DNA from: JBBREP01 sp963716525 | GTDB taxonomy: Bacteria > Actinomycetota > Acidimicrobiia > IMCC26256 > PALSA-610 | Reading direction: 5' to 3' | DNA length: 64,000 bases | Assembly: GCA_963716525.1 (NCBI GenBank) | Contig: OY970315.1 | Location: forward strand, 3,782,001-3,846,000 | Shown: piece by piece, positions 26,683-34,928 of the stretch | Numbering within the stretch: the first letter of the stretch is position 1 | How the letters are laid out: every line of letters begins with the position of its first letter | Translations under genes and position numbers: made by a program | The notes under the pieces: generated by a model | The model's database searches: none | Told to the model about the DNA's origin: nothing | What the model saw: only the letters and a program-made list of their open reading frames with translations

Positions 26683-28074
26683 TCACGCCGAGCTGACGTT
26701 CTCGATCGGGCTCAACTGCTTCCAGTCGCCGAGCGCCGGAATCGTCGGGTCGTACGCCACGAGCCCGTACGTGTCGTCGGCGTCGTACTTGCCTTGGTGC
26801 AGCGACGCGTAGATCGTGGACATGTCCTCGATGTGGCCGAAGTGGTCGACCGCGCTCGCCCAGTTCTGTGCGTTCAGGTAGGGACCAATCCGGTCGGCGA
26901 TCTGCTTGAACATCTCGGGGTACAGGCAGGCGTCCTCGATCTGGCCGTACAGCTCGATGCGCTGCCCGTGTGCGTCCTTGACGATCGCGTTCGGGGACGG
27001 CACCGCGTGACCCGTTGCCGCCTTGTAGATGCCGTGGCAGAAGACCGCGTGCGGCGTCTTCGTGTGCTGGGCCCCCGTCTGACCCTCGGCGGTGATGATC
27101 CCGTCGTAGGGGTTCGGGGTCGCGCCCGCCCTCTGCTCGTCCTGCGCGGAGTTCAGCACGCCGGTCGTGTCGGCGACGAGCAGCACGTCGGGAAGCGCCT
27201 GGCGCACCTTCACCACGAACTGCTTCGACGACGCCGCGTCGCCGATCAGGACGAGCGCGTCGACGCCTTCGGTCTTCCAGCGCTCGATGAAGCTCTGGAG
27301 CTGCTGCTGTGCGGCCGACGTGTCGGTGCCCGAGATCGTGAGCAGGGCCTCGGACCCGGTCTTCACGCCCATCGTCTTCAGCGCCGGCTTCACGATGGTG
27401 TCGATGCGCGACTTGGCGGTGTTCTCGCCGAGGACCCCGACCGTCTTGCCCTGCAACGTGTCGTGCTTCGCGAGCAGCGACAGGATGACTCTGAGCCGTC
27501 GTTCCGGCGTGATGTCGGGCGTCACGATCAACCCGCCCGGCGCCTTGACCGCGAGCTCCTCGGTGAGCTCGTCGGAGATGATCGGCGTGCGGTGCTGCTT
27601 CGCGAAGCAGAGCTGGGCGTCGCCGGTGGGGTCGTAGAACGTGCCCCACGCCGCGAACACCTTGTCGTCCTCGGTGAGTGCGGTGCACGCCGAGAGCTCA
27701 CCGGTGTTCGTGACCGGGCAGTACGACTTCCAGACCGGCACGATCTTCTTGCCGCCGGCGACGCCGCCGTGGGTGTTGATGTAGTCGATGTAGATCTGGT
27801 CGGTCTTCTGCTCGTTCTCCCGGATCGAGTCGACGAACTGCTTGACGCAGCCGTAGTCGACGAGCATGACACCCACCTTCACCGTCGTCGCGGTGACGCC
27901 CGGGCCGTACGCCTTCACCTGCGGCGCGCTCGCCGCGACGGTCGTGGCGGCGCCCGTACCGCCGTTGCCGCTGGTGCCACTCGTGGACGAGCTGCTGCCG
28001 CACGCAGCGACCACGAGCGCGGTGACGGCGATCGTGACCGCGATCGCGCCGGCGCGGCCGCGCGCCGCGCTCAC
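26683..28074 (-). CDS. ABC transporter substrate-binding lipoprotein (Liv type), copy 2
   Basis: This 463-residue paralog has signal peptide IAVTALVVAAC, a Ser/Thr/Gly linker and GVTATTVKVGVMLVDYG. The core carries the family motifs ACTALTEDDKVFAAWG, VTPDITPERRLRVIL, SFIERWKTEGVDALVL and, near the C-terminus, GKYDADDTYGLVAYDPT. The GTG at 28074 overlaps the stop of copy 3 (GTGA), so translation is coupled. The two cysteine pairs (YGCVKQ...SYCPV and CHGIYK...DACLYP) are shared with copy 3 and may be disulfides. Confidence 0.92.
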   Translation of the reverse strand: MSAARGRAGAIAVTIAVTALVVAACGSSSSTSGTSGNGGTGAATTVAASAPQVKAYGPGVTATTVKVGVMLVDYGCVKQFVDSIRENEQKTDQIYIDYINTHGGVAGGKKIVPVWKSYCPVTNTGELSACTALTEDDKVFAAWGTFYDPTGDAQLCFAKQHRTPIISDELTEELAVKAPGGLIVTPDITPERRLRVILSLLAKHDTLQGKTVGVLGENTAKSRIDTIVKPALKTMGVKTGSEALLTISGTDTSAAQQQLQSFIERWKTEGVDALVLIGDAASSKQFVVKVRQALPDVLLVADTTGVLNSAQDEQRAGATPNPYDGIITAEGQTGAQHTKTPHAVFCHGIYKAATGHAVPSPNAIVKDAHGQRIELYGQIEDACLYPEMFKQIADRIGPYLNAQNWASAVDHFGHIEDMSTIYASLHQGKYDADDTYGLVAYDPTIPALGDWKQLSPIENVSSA

Positions 28075-29447
28075 TTCACGCCACCGGCGACGTCCTGGAC
28101 GGGGGTGAGCCCCCGCCAGTCGCCTTTGTTGCCGATCGTGGGATCGAACGCGACGAGCCGGAACGTGTCGTCGGCGTCGTACTTGCCCTTGCCGAGCGAC
28201 GCGTAATGCGTGTCCATGTCGGGCACCGAGCCGATGTGCCACACCGCGTTCGTCCATGTGGCGTTGTTCAGGTTCGGGCCGGCCTTGCGGGCGATCGCCG
28301 CGAACATCTGGCTGAGCGTGCACGCATCCTCGAGCAGGCCGTAGGTGTCGACCGTCTTCTTGTTCGGCCCCGGGATCACGGTGTCCCAGCGCGGTGCGTC
28401 GGTGTGGAACGCGGACTTGTAGATCGCTGCGCACTGCTTGTAGTTCTCGCCCTGGTCGTGCACCGCGCCGGGCTCGCCGTCCGCGCTGATGAGGCCGGTG
28501 TACGGGTCGTTCTTGATGTGGTCGACCACGTAGTCCTGCCCGTACCCGAGCACCTCGCCGTTGTCGGCGATCAGCGTCACGCTCGGCATCTGCTTCTTGA
28601 TCTTCTCGACGAACTGCTTCGACGACACCTGCTGGCCCACCATGAACAACGCGTTCACGCCGTCGGCCTTCCAGCGTTCGATGAAGCTGTCGAGCTGCCG
28701 CTGGGCCGCTGCGGTGTCGCTGCCGCTGATGTTCAGGATCGCGGTGGCGCCGGTCTGCACGCCGAGGCGCTCGAGGCCGGGCACGACCGTGTGGTTCACC
28801 TCGTCCTTGGTGACCGCCTCGCCGAGCACCGCGACCTTCTTGCCCGCCAGCGTGTGCTGGCGCTGCATCAGGTCGAGGATCACCTCGACACGGCGCTCGC
28901 GCACGATGTCGGGCGCCACCAGGAGCCCGGGCGGCGCCTTGTCGATCCAGGCCTGGTCGAGCAGGAAGCTCATCAGGATCGTCTTGTGCGTACCGGTGAT
29001 GCACCCCTGCGTGTCGCCCGAGAAGTCGGCGAGGGTGCCGAGCACCGCGAACACGTGGTCGTCGTCGGTGAACGCGGTGCACAGCGTGCTCGCCTGCACG
29101 CCCGTGCCGGGTACCGGGCAGTACTGCTTGAAGTCCATGACGAGCTTGCGGCCGTTGATGCCTCCTGCGGCGTTCACGGCGTCGAAGTAGGCCTGCCACA
29201 CGTTCTTCTCGTTCGTGCGGATCTGGTCGACGAACGCCTGGAAGCACTTGAAGTCCGGCGCGACCACACCGACCTTGATCGTCGTTGCCGTGACCCCGAT
29301 GCCGGGTGCGCTCGGCAACGAAGCCCCGCCCTGCGGCGCGGTCGTACCGGAACCGTGGCTGGAGCTGCTCCCGCAGGCGGCCGCCACGACGGCGAGCACC
29401 GTCGCAGCAGCGATACGGACCATGGCACGTTGGCCCCGCATCGACAT
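28071..29447 (-). CDS. ABC transporter substrate-binding lipoprotein (Liv type), copy 3
   Basis: This 458-residue lipoprotein (signal VLAVVAAAC) is the first gene of the three-paralog operon. Shared motifs are GVTATTIKVGVVAPDFK, LCTAFTDDDHVFAVLG, VAPDIVRERRVEVIL, SFIERWKADGVNALFM and GKYDADDTFRLVAFDPT. Three diverged binding proteins for one permease suggest uptake of several related ligands. A GGGGGGA stretch precedes ATG 29447, and the palindrome CTGACAATAACGTCAG lies 29 nt upstream. Confidence 0.92.
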   Translation of the reverse strand: MSMRGQRAMVRIAAATVLAVVAAACGSSSSHGSGTTAPQGGASLPSAPGIGVTATTIKVGVVAPDFKCFQAFVDQIRTNEKNVWQAYFDAVNAAGGINGRKLVMDFKQYCPVPGTGVQASTLCTAFTDDDHVFAVLGTLADFSGDTQGCITGTHKTILMSFLLDQAWIDKAPPGLLVAPDIVRERRVEVILDLMQRQHTLAGKKVAVLGEAVTKDEVNHTVVPGLERLGVQTGATAILNISGSDTAAAQRQLDSFIERWKADGVNALFMVGQQVSSKQFVEKIKKQMPSVTLIADNGEVLGYGQDYVVDHIKNDPYTGLISADGEPGAVHDQGENYKQCAAIYKSAFHTDAPRWDTVIPGPNKKTVDTYGLLEDACTLSQMFAAIARKAGPNLNNATWTNAVWHIGSVPDMDTHYASLGKGKYDADDTFRLVAFDPTIGNKGDWRGLTPVQDVAGGVK

Positions 29448-29475
29448 ACATCCCCCCGGACTCGACGTCGGCGCG

Positions 29476-29491
29476 CTGACAATAACGTCAG
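29476..29491. promoter_or_regulatory. Putative operator CTGACA-N4-CGTCAG (site B)
   Basis: CTGACAATAACGTCAG lies upstream of the three-gene binding-protein operon and shares CTGACA/CGTCAG with site A at 19779, upstream of the MFS-LivF operon. This suggests one regulator controls both halves. The regulator gene is not evident in the window. Confidence 0.5.
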
Positions 29492-29524
29492 GTTCGGGGA
29501 ATGTCTATGCGCTGCTCGCCGCGG

Positions 29525-31117
29525 CTACGCGAGCGCCACGAGATCCAGGTAGTCGTCGGACCAGTAGTCGAGGGTGCCCTCGGGCATCACGAGGATGCGT
29601 TGCGGCGCGAGCTCAGCGACGAACTCAGGATCGTGACTCACGAGGAGCATCGCGCCCTTCCAACCGCGGAGTGCGGCACCGACCGCGGCGCGTGACGGCG
29701 GGTCGAGGTTGTTCGTGGGCTCGTCGAGCAACAGCACGTTGTGGCGGCCGGCGACGAGCATCGCGAGCGCGAGCTTGGTCTTCTCGCCGCCCGACAGCGT
29801 GCCTGCGTCCTGGAACGCCATCTCACCCGACAGGCCGAACATGCCGAGTAAGTCGCGCCGCTGCTGATCGGTGAGCAGCGGCGCGGCGTCGAGCATGTGG
29901 GCGACGAGGGTGCGCCCGGCGATGATCGTCTCGTGCTCCTGTGCGTAGTAGCCGAGTGACACGTTGTGGCCGAGCGTGCACCGCCCGGTGTCGGCCTCGA
30001 GCGCGCCGGTGAGGATCCGCAGCAGCGTGGTCTTGCCCGCGCCGTTCAAACCGAGCACGAGCACGCGCTCGCCGCGGCCGACGTCGAAGGTGACGTCGCC
30101 GAACACGGTGTTGGCGCCGAACGTCTTGCCGAGGTCGACGGCGTCGAGCACCACCGCGCCGGCACGCGGCGGGTCGGGCAGGCGCAACCGGAGCGTGCGT
30201 TCCTTGCGGGCCCTGGTGACCTTGGTGGCCTGCAACTTCTCGACGCGATGGTCGAGCGTCTTGGCGATCCTGGCGCGCTTCTCGGTCTGGTTGCGCATGG
30301 AGTCGGCGAGCGTCGACAACCGGCGGATCTCGCCCTCCTGGCGCTGCGCCAGCTTGGCGCGCCGCTCCTCGTCGGCCGCGCGCGCGGCGCGGTACTGCGT
30401 GTACGTGCCCTTATACTCGATGAGCTCGCCCTCGTCGAGGTGCAGCACGCGGGTGAGCGCGGCGTCGAGCAGCTCGATGTCGTGGCTCACCACGAGGAGC
30501 GCGCCGCGGTACGAGCGCAGGAACCCCATGAGCCACTGCTTGGCGTCGACGTCGAGGTGGTTCGTGGGCTCGTCGAGCATCAGCGCGTCGCTGCCGGCAA
30601 ACAGGATGCGCGCGAGCTCGACCCGGCGCCGCTCACCGCCCGAGAGCGCGTCGATCGGCAGATCGAGCCGGTCGGTCTTCAGACCGAGCCCGGCCGCGAT
30701 CGCACGCACCTCCGACTCGGCCGCGTAGCCGTCGAGGTGCTCGAACCGGTCGTAGGCCTTGGTGAGCCTGGCCACGTTGCGCTCGGACGGGTCGAGCTCC
30801 ACGTCGAGCCGGAGCTTCTCGATGCGGGTGACGAGCTCGTCGAGCCCGCGGCCGGACAGCACGTGTGACAGCCCGGTGGCCTCGACGCCGCTCCCGCGCT
30901 TCTTCGGGTCCTGGGTGAGATAGCCGAACGCCTTCGGGCGCGAGATCACACCGGCCGCGGGCGCCAGCTCGCCCGCGATCACCTTGAGCAGCGACGTCTT
31001 GCCCGCGCCGTTGCGGCCCACGAGACCGACCTTGTCCCCCGGGCGCAACGTGAAGGAGGCACCCACAGTGGTCAGGCGACCACCCACCTCGACCGCGAGG
31101 TCCCGGACGGAGAGCAT
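29525..31117 (-). CDS. ABC-F family ATPase
   Basis: This soluble 530-residue protein has two ABC ATPase domains and no membrane segment. Domain 1 has GRNGAGKTS (34-42), signature LSGGERRRVELA and LMLDEPTNHLDVDA; domain 2 has GLNGAGKTT, LSGGEKTKLALA and LLDEPTNNLD. The LDEPTNxLD motifs and the charged linker (RRAKLAQRQEGEIRRLSTLADSMR region) are typical of ABC-F proteins. These act on the ribosome in translation factor or antibiotic-protection roles. ATG 31117 is chosen so the protein begins directly at MLSVRDLAVEVGG. The exact subgroup is not clear. Confidence 0.94.
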   Translation of the reverse strand: MLSVRDLAVEVGGRLTTVGASFTLRPGDKVGLVGRNGAGKTSLLKVIAGELAPAAGVISRPKAFGYLTQDPKKRGSGVEATGLSHVLSGRGLDELVTRIEKLRLDVELDPSERNVARLTKAYDRFEHLDGYAAESEVRAIAAGLGLKTDRLDLPIDALSGGERRRVELARILFAGSDALMLDEPTNHLDVDAKQWLMGFLRSYRGALLVVSHDIELLDAALTRVLHLDEGELIEYKGTYTQYRAARAADEERRAKLAQRQEGEIRRLSTLADSMRNQTEKRARIAKTLDHRVEKLQATKVTRARKERTLRLRLPDPPRAGAVVLDAVDLGKTFGANTVFGDVTFDVGRGERVLVLGLNGAGKTTLLRILTGALEADTGRCTLGHNVSLGYYAQEHETIIAGRTLVAHMLDAAPLLTDQQRRDLLGMFGLSGEMAFQDAGTLSGGEKTKLALAMLVAGRHNVLLLDEPTNNLDPPSRAAVGAALRGWKGAMLLVSHDPEFVAELAPQRILVMPEGTLDYWSDDYLDLVALA

Positions 31118-31161
31118 CCACCAGTGTCGCGTGCGGGCGCCCGCGCTCACGACCGGTTTCG

Positions 31162-31240
31162 GCAAGGGCGCCGCCCGACGCCGCCCTACGCCGCCCGACG
31201 CCGCCCGACGCCGCCCGACGTCGCCCTACGACGCCCTTGC
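31162..31240. repeat. 10-bp tandem repeat flanked by a 9-bp inverted repeat
   Basis: Units of the type CCGCCCGACG run head to tail from 31171 to about 31230, with variants CCGCCCTACG and TCGCCCTACG. The array is enclosed by GCAAGGGCG (31162-31170) and CGCCCTTGC (31232-31240). It spans the gap between the ABC-F start and the GNAT stop. Confidence 0.75.
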
Positions 31241-31678
31241 GGTGCGCCGCATCGGGACGTGGGGAATCCCGTCCTCGAGGAAGGGCTCACCTGCGACGGC
31301 GAAGCCGAACGTCTCGTACCACGCCACGAGGGGCGCCTGGGCGTCGAGGACCACGTCGGCGTCACCACACTGGTCGAGCGCGGCTCGCAGCAGCGCCGTC
31401 GCGACACCGGTGCCCCGGGCCGCCGGCGCGGCGACGACACGACCGATCTTGCGGGCGCCGCCGGGTTCGACGAGCACACGCAGGTAGGCGGCGATGGCAC
31501 CGGTGCCCGTGGCGCCGCTCGTCCACACGTGCAGCGTGCCGTCCTCACGATCGCGGCCGTCGACGTCGAGGTACGCGCACTCCTGCTCCACCACGAACAC
31601 CTGCGCGCGCAGGGCGAGGATCTCGTACAGCGTCGCCGCGGACAGATCGGTGAACCTCGCGATCTCGATCCGCGGCAC
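31226..31678 (-). CDS. GNAT N-acetyltransferase, ElaA type
   Basis: This 150-residue protein transfers an acetyl group from acetyl-CoA to an unknown amine. The ElaA-like beginning (LYEILALRAQVFVVEQECAY followed by DVDGRD) is clear. The acetyl-CoA loop is GRVVAAPAARGTGVATALL, and the C-terminal LVAWYETFGFAVAGEPFLEDGIPHVPM is the usual ElaA end. Length is normal. It starts at GTG 31678, 17 nt after the DUF4349 gene on the same strand. Confidence 0.9.
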   Translation of the reverse strand: MPRIEIARFTDLSAATLYEILALRAQVFVVEQECAYLDVDGRDREDGTLHVWTSGATGTGAIAAYLRVLVEPGGARKIGRVVAAPAARGTGVATALLRAALDQCGDADVVLDAQAPLVAWYETFGFAVAGEPFLEDGIPHVPMRRTARAS

Positions 31679-31695
31679 CGACCATTACTACCGGA

Positions 31696-32857
31696 CTACA
31701 ACAGACCGCGGCGCACGATCGGGTAGAGGTAGCGCAGCAGGAACAGGATGGCGAGGAAGGCCACCACGATCACGAGCGCCTTGCCGCTGCGGGCGATGAT
31801 CCATTCGACGCTGTGGGCGAACCCGGCGCCCGCGTCGTGCCACGCCTTCGAGATGCCGCGCTGCGGCTTCGGTGCCGCCTCCACCTTCGGCTTCGGGGCC
31901 GGCGGTGCCTTCTCGGCGATGGCGACGTCGAGCGACGAGTACGACGCCTGGTCGTTCAGCACCTTGATCTGGCCGCTGAGCTGGTCGATCTCGCTCTGCA
32001 CCGACGAGATGCGGTCGTGCACCGCGAGGATGTCCGGGATGTTCTGCGCGCGCGTGAGCACGAGATCGAGCTGGTCGCGCTCGCGCACTGCCGCGTTCGC
32101 GCCTCGCCTGCAGGTCGATGGACTGGGCGGTCACGTCGGCGCTGCGCGTGGCAGAGCTGAGCACCTTGCCGTGCACGCTCCCCGCGAGCCGCTGCACCGC
32201 GAGCACCGTGTCGTCGAACGACTGGTAGGGCACCCGGACCGTCACGCCGGCCGTCGGACCGCTGCCGCCGGTGCTCTTCTGGCCAGCCACGTACCCGCCG
32301 GCGCCCTTGGCGATCGCCACGACGGCGGCCTGGGTGCGCGGCACCGATCCCTTCGGCACCTCGAGCACCGCGTCGCCGGTCGCGACGATCTTCGCCGAGT
32401 CGCTCGCGCCGGTGCCGGTGCCCGAGCCGGCCTGCGGCGACGGGGTCGACGGCGTCGACGCGGGGATCGTCGTCGGCGCGGCCGCGCTCGTGGCCTTCCT
32501 GCTCTGGTCTACGGCACCACCCTGCGTCAGGTGGGACCGGGCGCGGTTGTTCGTGAAACTCGTCGGCGGCGGCTGCGCGACAAGTCGATCAGAAACCTTC
32601 GAGCGGTTGGAGCCCGTTCCGTGACCCATCGCGGCGACGGCGACCCCCACCAGCACCACGATCGCCGCCGCCGCGGCAAGGGCCCGCTGGGTGAACCGCC
32701 GGTCGTGCCGGACGTGGACGTCGTCGGAGTCGCGTCGCGGGAGGTGCGCACGCGCGACACCCAGTACGGCGGCCGGTCCGTCGTCGGGCACCTCGACGGC
32801 TTCGGCGGCCGCGGCCAGCAGCCGTTCCAGCTCCTGCTCGTCGATCTCGGCCATCAT
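31696..32857 (-). CDS. DUF4349-domain membrane protein (putative sigma-factor partner), frameshifted
   Basis: The N-terminal 50 residues are cytoplasmic and acidic (MMAEIDEQELERLLAAAAEA). A transmembrane helix follows (ALAAAAAIVVLVGVAVAAMG), then a Ser/Thr/Pro linker, the DUF4349 domain and a last transmembrane helix (ALVIVVAFLAILFLLRYL). The frame breaks near 32098; restoring one CG in GAGGCGCGAAC gives 387 residues. ATG 32857 overlaps the stop of the ECF sigma gene (ATGA). That arrangement, with a short cytoplasmic N-terminus, suggests an anti-sigma or sensor role, which is inference; many DUF4349 proteins have no known function. Confidence 0.82.
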
Positions 32858-33393
32858 CGGGCCACTCCCATCTCCGTCGCAAGACCCGCGAGCGCGGGAT
32901 CGTCCATGAGCCGCCGCCGCGCCTCGTGGAGACGCGATTTCACGGTGCCGGGCCGGCGGCGAATCGCGAGCGCGATCTCCTTCTCCGACAGCCCCACCCA
33001 GTACCGCAGCACCACCGGCACGCGCAGCGCGTCGGGCAACGTGTGCAGCGCGACGGTGACCGCGCCGGCGAGCTCGGACTGCATCGCCGCCGCCTCGGGA
33101 CCGTCGGCGGGGGCGCACAGACCGTCGTGCTCGTCGACGCGGTCACGCTCGCGCACCCGCCGCGGCACCTCCTTGCGCAGCTTCGAGTAGCACGCGTTCA
33201 CGATCACCCGGTAGAGCCACGGATCGCGACCGCTGCCGTCGGGGAGCGAGTCGCGGAAGCGCCACGCCCGCAGGAACGCGTCCTGCACCGCCTCGCGCGC
33301 GTCGTCCGGGTTCCCGCAGATCAGCGCCGCGGTCCGGTAGGCCTTGGCGTAGCTCGCGTCGAGCCACCCCTCCAGCGACTCAGGTCCCGTCAC
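32854..33393 (-). CDS. ECF-family RNA polymerase sigma factor
   Basis: Region 2 is visible as AALICGNPDDAREAVQDAFLRAWRFRD, with the DAREAVQDAFLRAW signature. Region 4 (LPDALRVPVVLRYWVGLSEKEIALAIRRRPGTVKSRLHEARRRL) contains the helix-turn-helix that reads the -35 element. GTG 33393 gives 179 residues. A GTG at 33438 would add 15 residues but abuts the palindromic repeat at 33440, so the shorter form is preferred with some doubt. The gene is coupled by an ATGA overlap to the DUF4349 membrane protein, a likely anti-sigma partner. Confidence 0.92.
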   Translation of the reverse strand: MTGPESLEGWLDASYAKAYRTAALICGNPDDAREAVQDAFLRAWRFRDSLPDGSGRDPWLYRVIVNACYSKLRKEVPRRVRERDRVDEHDGLCAPADGPEAAAMQSELAGAVTVALHTLPDALRVPVVLRYWVGLSEKEIALAIRRRPGTVKSRLHEARRRLMDDPALAGLATEMGVAR

Positions 33394-33439
33394 ATGACAT
33401 ATCGACGCACGGACCGCCGATTTGGTTCGCGCCCCCACG

Positions 33440-33489
33440 CATCATGCGTCGTTTGGGGCCCATATAGCGGTCCCAAACGACGCATGATG
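33440..33489. repeat. Dispersed palindrome, copy 3
   Basis: An 18-bp perfect stem (33440-33457 with 33472-33489) surrounds a loop starting GCCCATATAGC. The core equals the other copies; the outer bases CATC/GATG are specific to this site. It lies between the amidase stop (33504) and the ECF sigma start, i.e. after the amidase transcript's end. Confidence 0.9.
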
Positions 33490-33503
33490 GGGGTTACGGC
33501 GGG

Positions 33504-34910
33504 TTACAGGGGGGCTCCGGGGGCCACCAACGGCCAGGGGCGCTCGTGCTCGACGATGCGGGCGAGGTCGAGCAGCCACGGCTCGCGGTGGTGCGGCGCG
33601 AGCACCTGCATGCCGTACGGCAGCCCGCCCCGCTCGCTCGACACGCCCAGCGGGATCGAGATCGCCGGGTTGCCGTAGATGTTCGACGGGATCGTGAGCG
33701 CACCGTTGTTGCCGAGCGGGGTTCTCACACCGCCGACATCCTGCGGCATCGGCCCCTCGGCGCCGAACGCCACATCGGGGTTCGTGGAAGCGATCACGAA
33801 GTCGACCTGGTCGAAGATCGCCGCCATGCACTCGTTCATGGCGATGCGCTGCGCCTCGATCCGGCCACGCGATTCGATCGAGTACACCTCGTGCGCCACC
33901 TTCAAGCCGAACGCGATCTCGGTGGTGAGCTCGGGCTCACACTCCGGGTAACGCTCACCGAGCTCCATGACGATCTCCGACAGACCGGCGAGTGCCCACT
34001 CGAACGAGAGCTCCGGCACCTGCACGTCGACGTCCACGAGGTCGAGACCCGCGTCCTTCGCGAGCAGCTCGCCGTGGCGGCGCACCGCGTCCTGCAGCTC
34101 GGGATGCACGACGGCGGCGCCGAGCGTCGGCGCGATCGCGACGCGCCGGCCGCGCAGATCCCCGCGAAGCGATCCGAGCCCGGCCTCGTAGCCCTCGACG
34201 CGCGGCAGCGCGAACGGGTCGCGCGCGTCGAAGCCGTTCGTGACGTCGAGAAAGCGCGCCGCGTCGCGCACCGATCGCGCGAGGCAGCCCGACACGGCCG
34301 TCATCGACGCGAGCACCATCTCGGGGCCCTTCGGGATGCGGCCGTACGTGTGCTTCAAGCCGAGAAGTCCGGTGAACCCGGCCGGGATACGGATGGAGCC
34401 GCCACCGTCGCCGCCGGTCGCGATCGCGCAGAGCCCGCCCGCGACGGCGCTCGCCGCGCCGCCCGACGATCCGCCGGGTGTGTGCGCGGTGTTCCACGGG
34501 TTGCGAGTGGCGCCGTTGAGCTTCGTACACGTGAGGTTGATACCGCCGAACTCGCTCGCGGTGGTGAGTCCGAACGGCACCGCGCCGCCCGCGCCGGCGA
34601 GCCGCTCGATCATCGTGCTCGTGAACTCGGCCACGCGCTCCTTGAACACGAGGGAGGCCTCGGTGTGCGGCCAACCCGCAACCGGAGTGAGCTCCTTCAC
34701 GCCGATCGGCACGCCGCCGAACGGCTTGGTGACGTCGGCCGAGCGCGCGGCGTCGCGCGCACGATCGGCATCGACGTGGCTGAACGCGTTCAGCGCCGAC
34801 CGCTCCACGGCCTCGAGCGTGGCGTCGAGCTCCTCGACGGGGCTGCGCGCGCCGCGCCGGAACTCGTCGACGAGCGAGCAGGTGTCGCCGAACCATGGTT
34901 GTACCGTCAT
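33504..34910 (-). CDS. Amidase signature family hydrolase
   Basis: This 468-residue enzyme hydrolyses an amide bond with the Ser-cisSer-Lys triad. All three residues are present: Lys72 (IGVKELTP), cis-Ser148 (PGGSSGGAASAVAGG) and nucleophile Ser172 (GGDGGGSIRIPAGFTG). The 24-residue spacing of the serines matches the family. Members include aryl-amidases, nylon-oligomer hydrolases and the GatA subunit. The absence of GatB/GatC neighbours and the C-terminal YGMQVLAPHHREPWLL argue for a stand-alone amidase. It is followed upstream by the AftD-like gene on the same strand. Confidence 0.94.
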   Translation of the reverse strand: MTVQPWFGDTCSLVDEFRRGARSPVEELDATLEAVERSALNAFSHVDADRARDAARSADVTKPFGGVPIGVKELTPVAGWPHTEASLVFKERVAEFTSTMIERLAGAGGAVPFGLTTASEFGGINLTCTKLNGATRNPWNTAHTPGGSSGGAASAVAGGLCAIATGGDGGGSIRIPAGFTGLLGLKHTYGRIPKGPEMVLASMTAVSGCLARSVRDAARFLDVTNGFDARDPFALPRVEGYEAGLGSLRGDLRGRRVAIAPTLGAAVVHPELQDAVRRHGELLAKDAGLDLVDVDVQVPELSFEWALAGLSEIVMELGERYPECEPELTTEIAFGLKVAHEVYSIESRGRIEAQRIAMNECMAAIFDQVDFVIASTNPDVAFGAEGPMPQDVGGVRTPLGNNGALTIPSNIYGNPAISIPLGVSSERGGLPYGMQVLAPHHREPWLLDLARIVEHERPWPLVAPGAPL

Positions 34911-34928
34911 CGCCGCGCCCCAATCGTG

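Noticed and set aside
25158..28206. Long plus-strand open frames antisense to the binding-protein genes
   Set aside because: Low-complexity Arg/Val/His/Leu translations with no recognised motif; the minus-strand lipoproteins explain the coding signal.
26683..29451. A 922-residue fused double binding protein
   Set aside because: The first half is an out-of-frame translation of the third paralog; the true second paralog starts at GTG 28074 with its own signal peptide.
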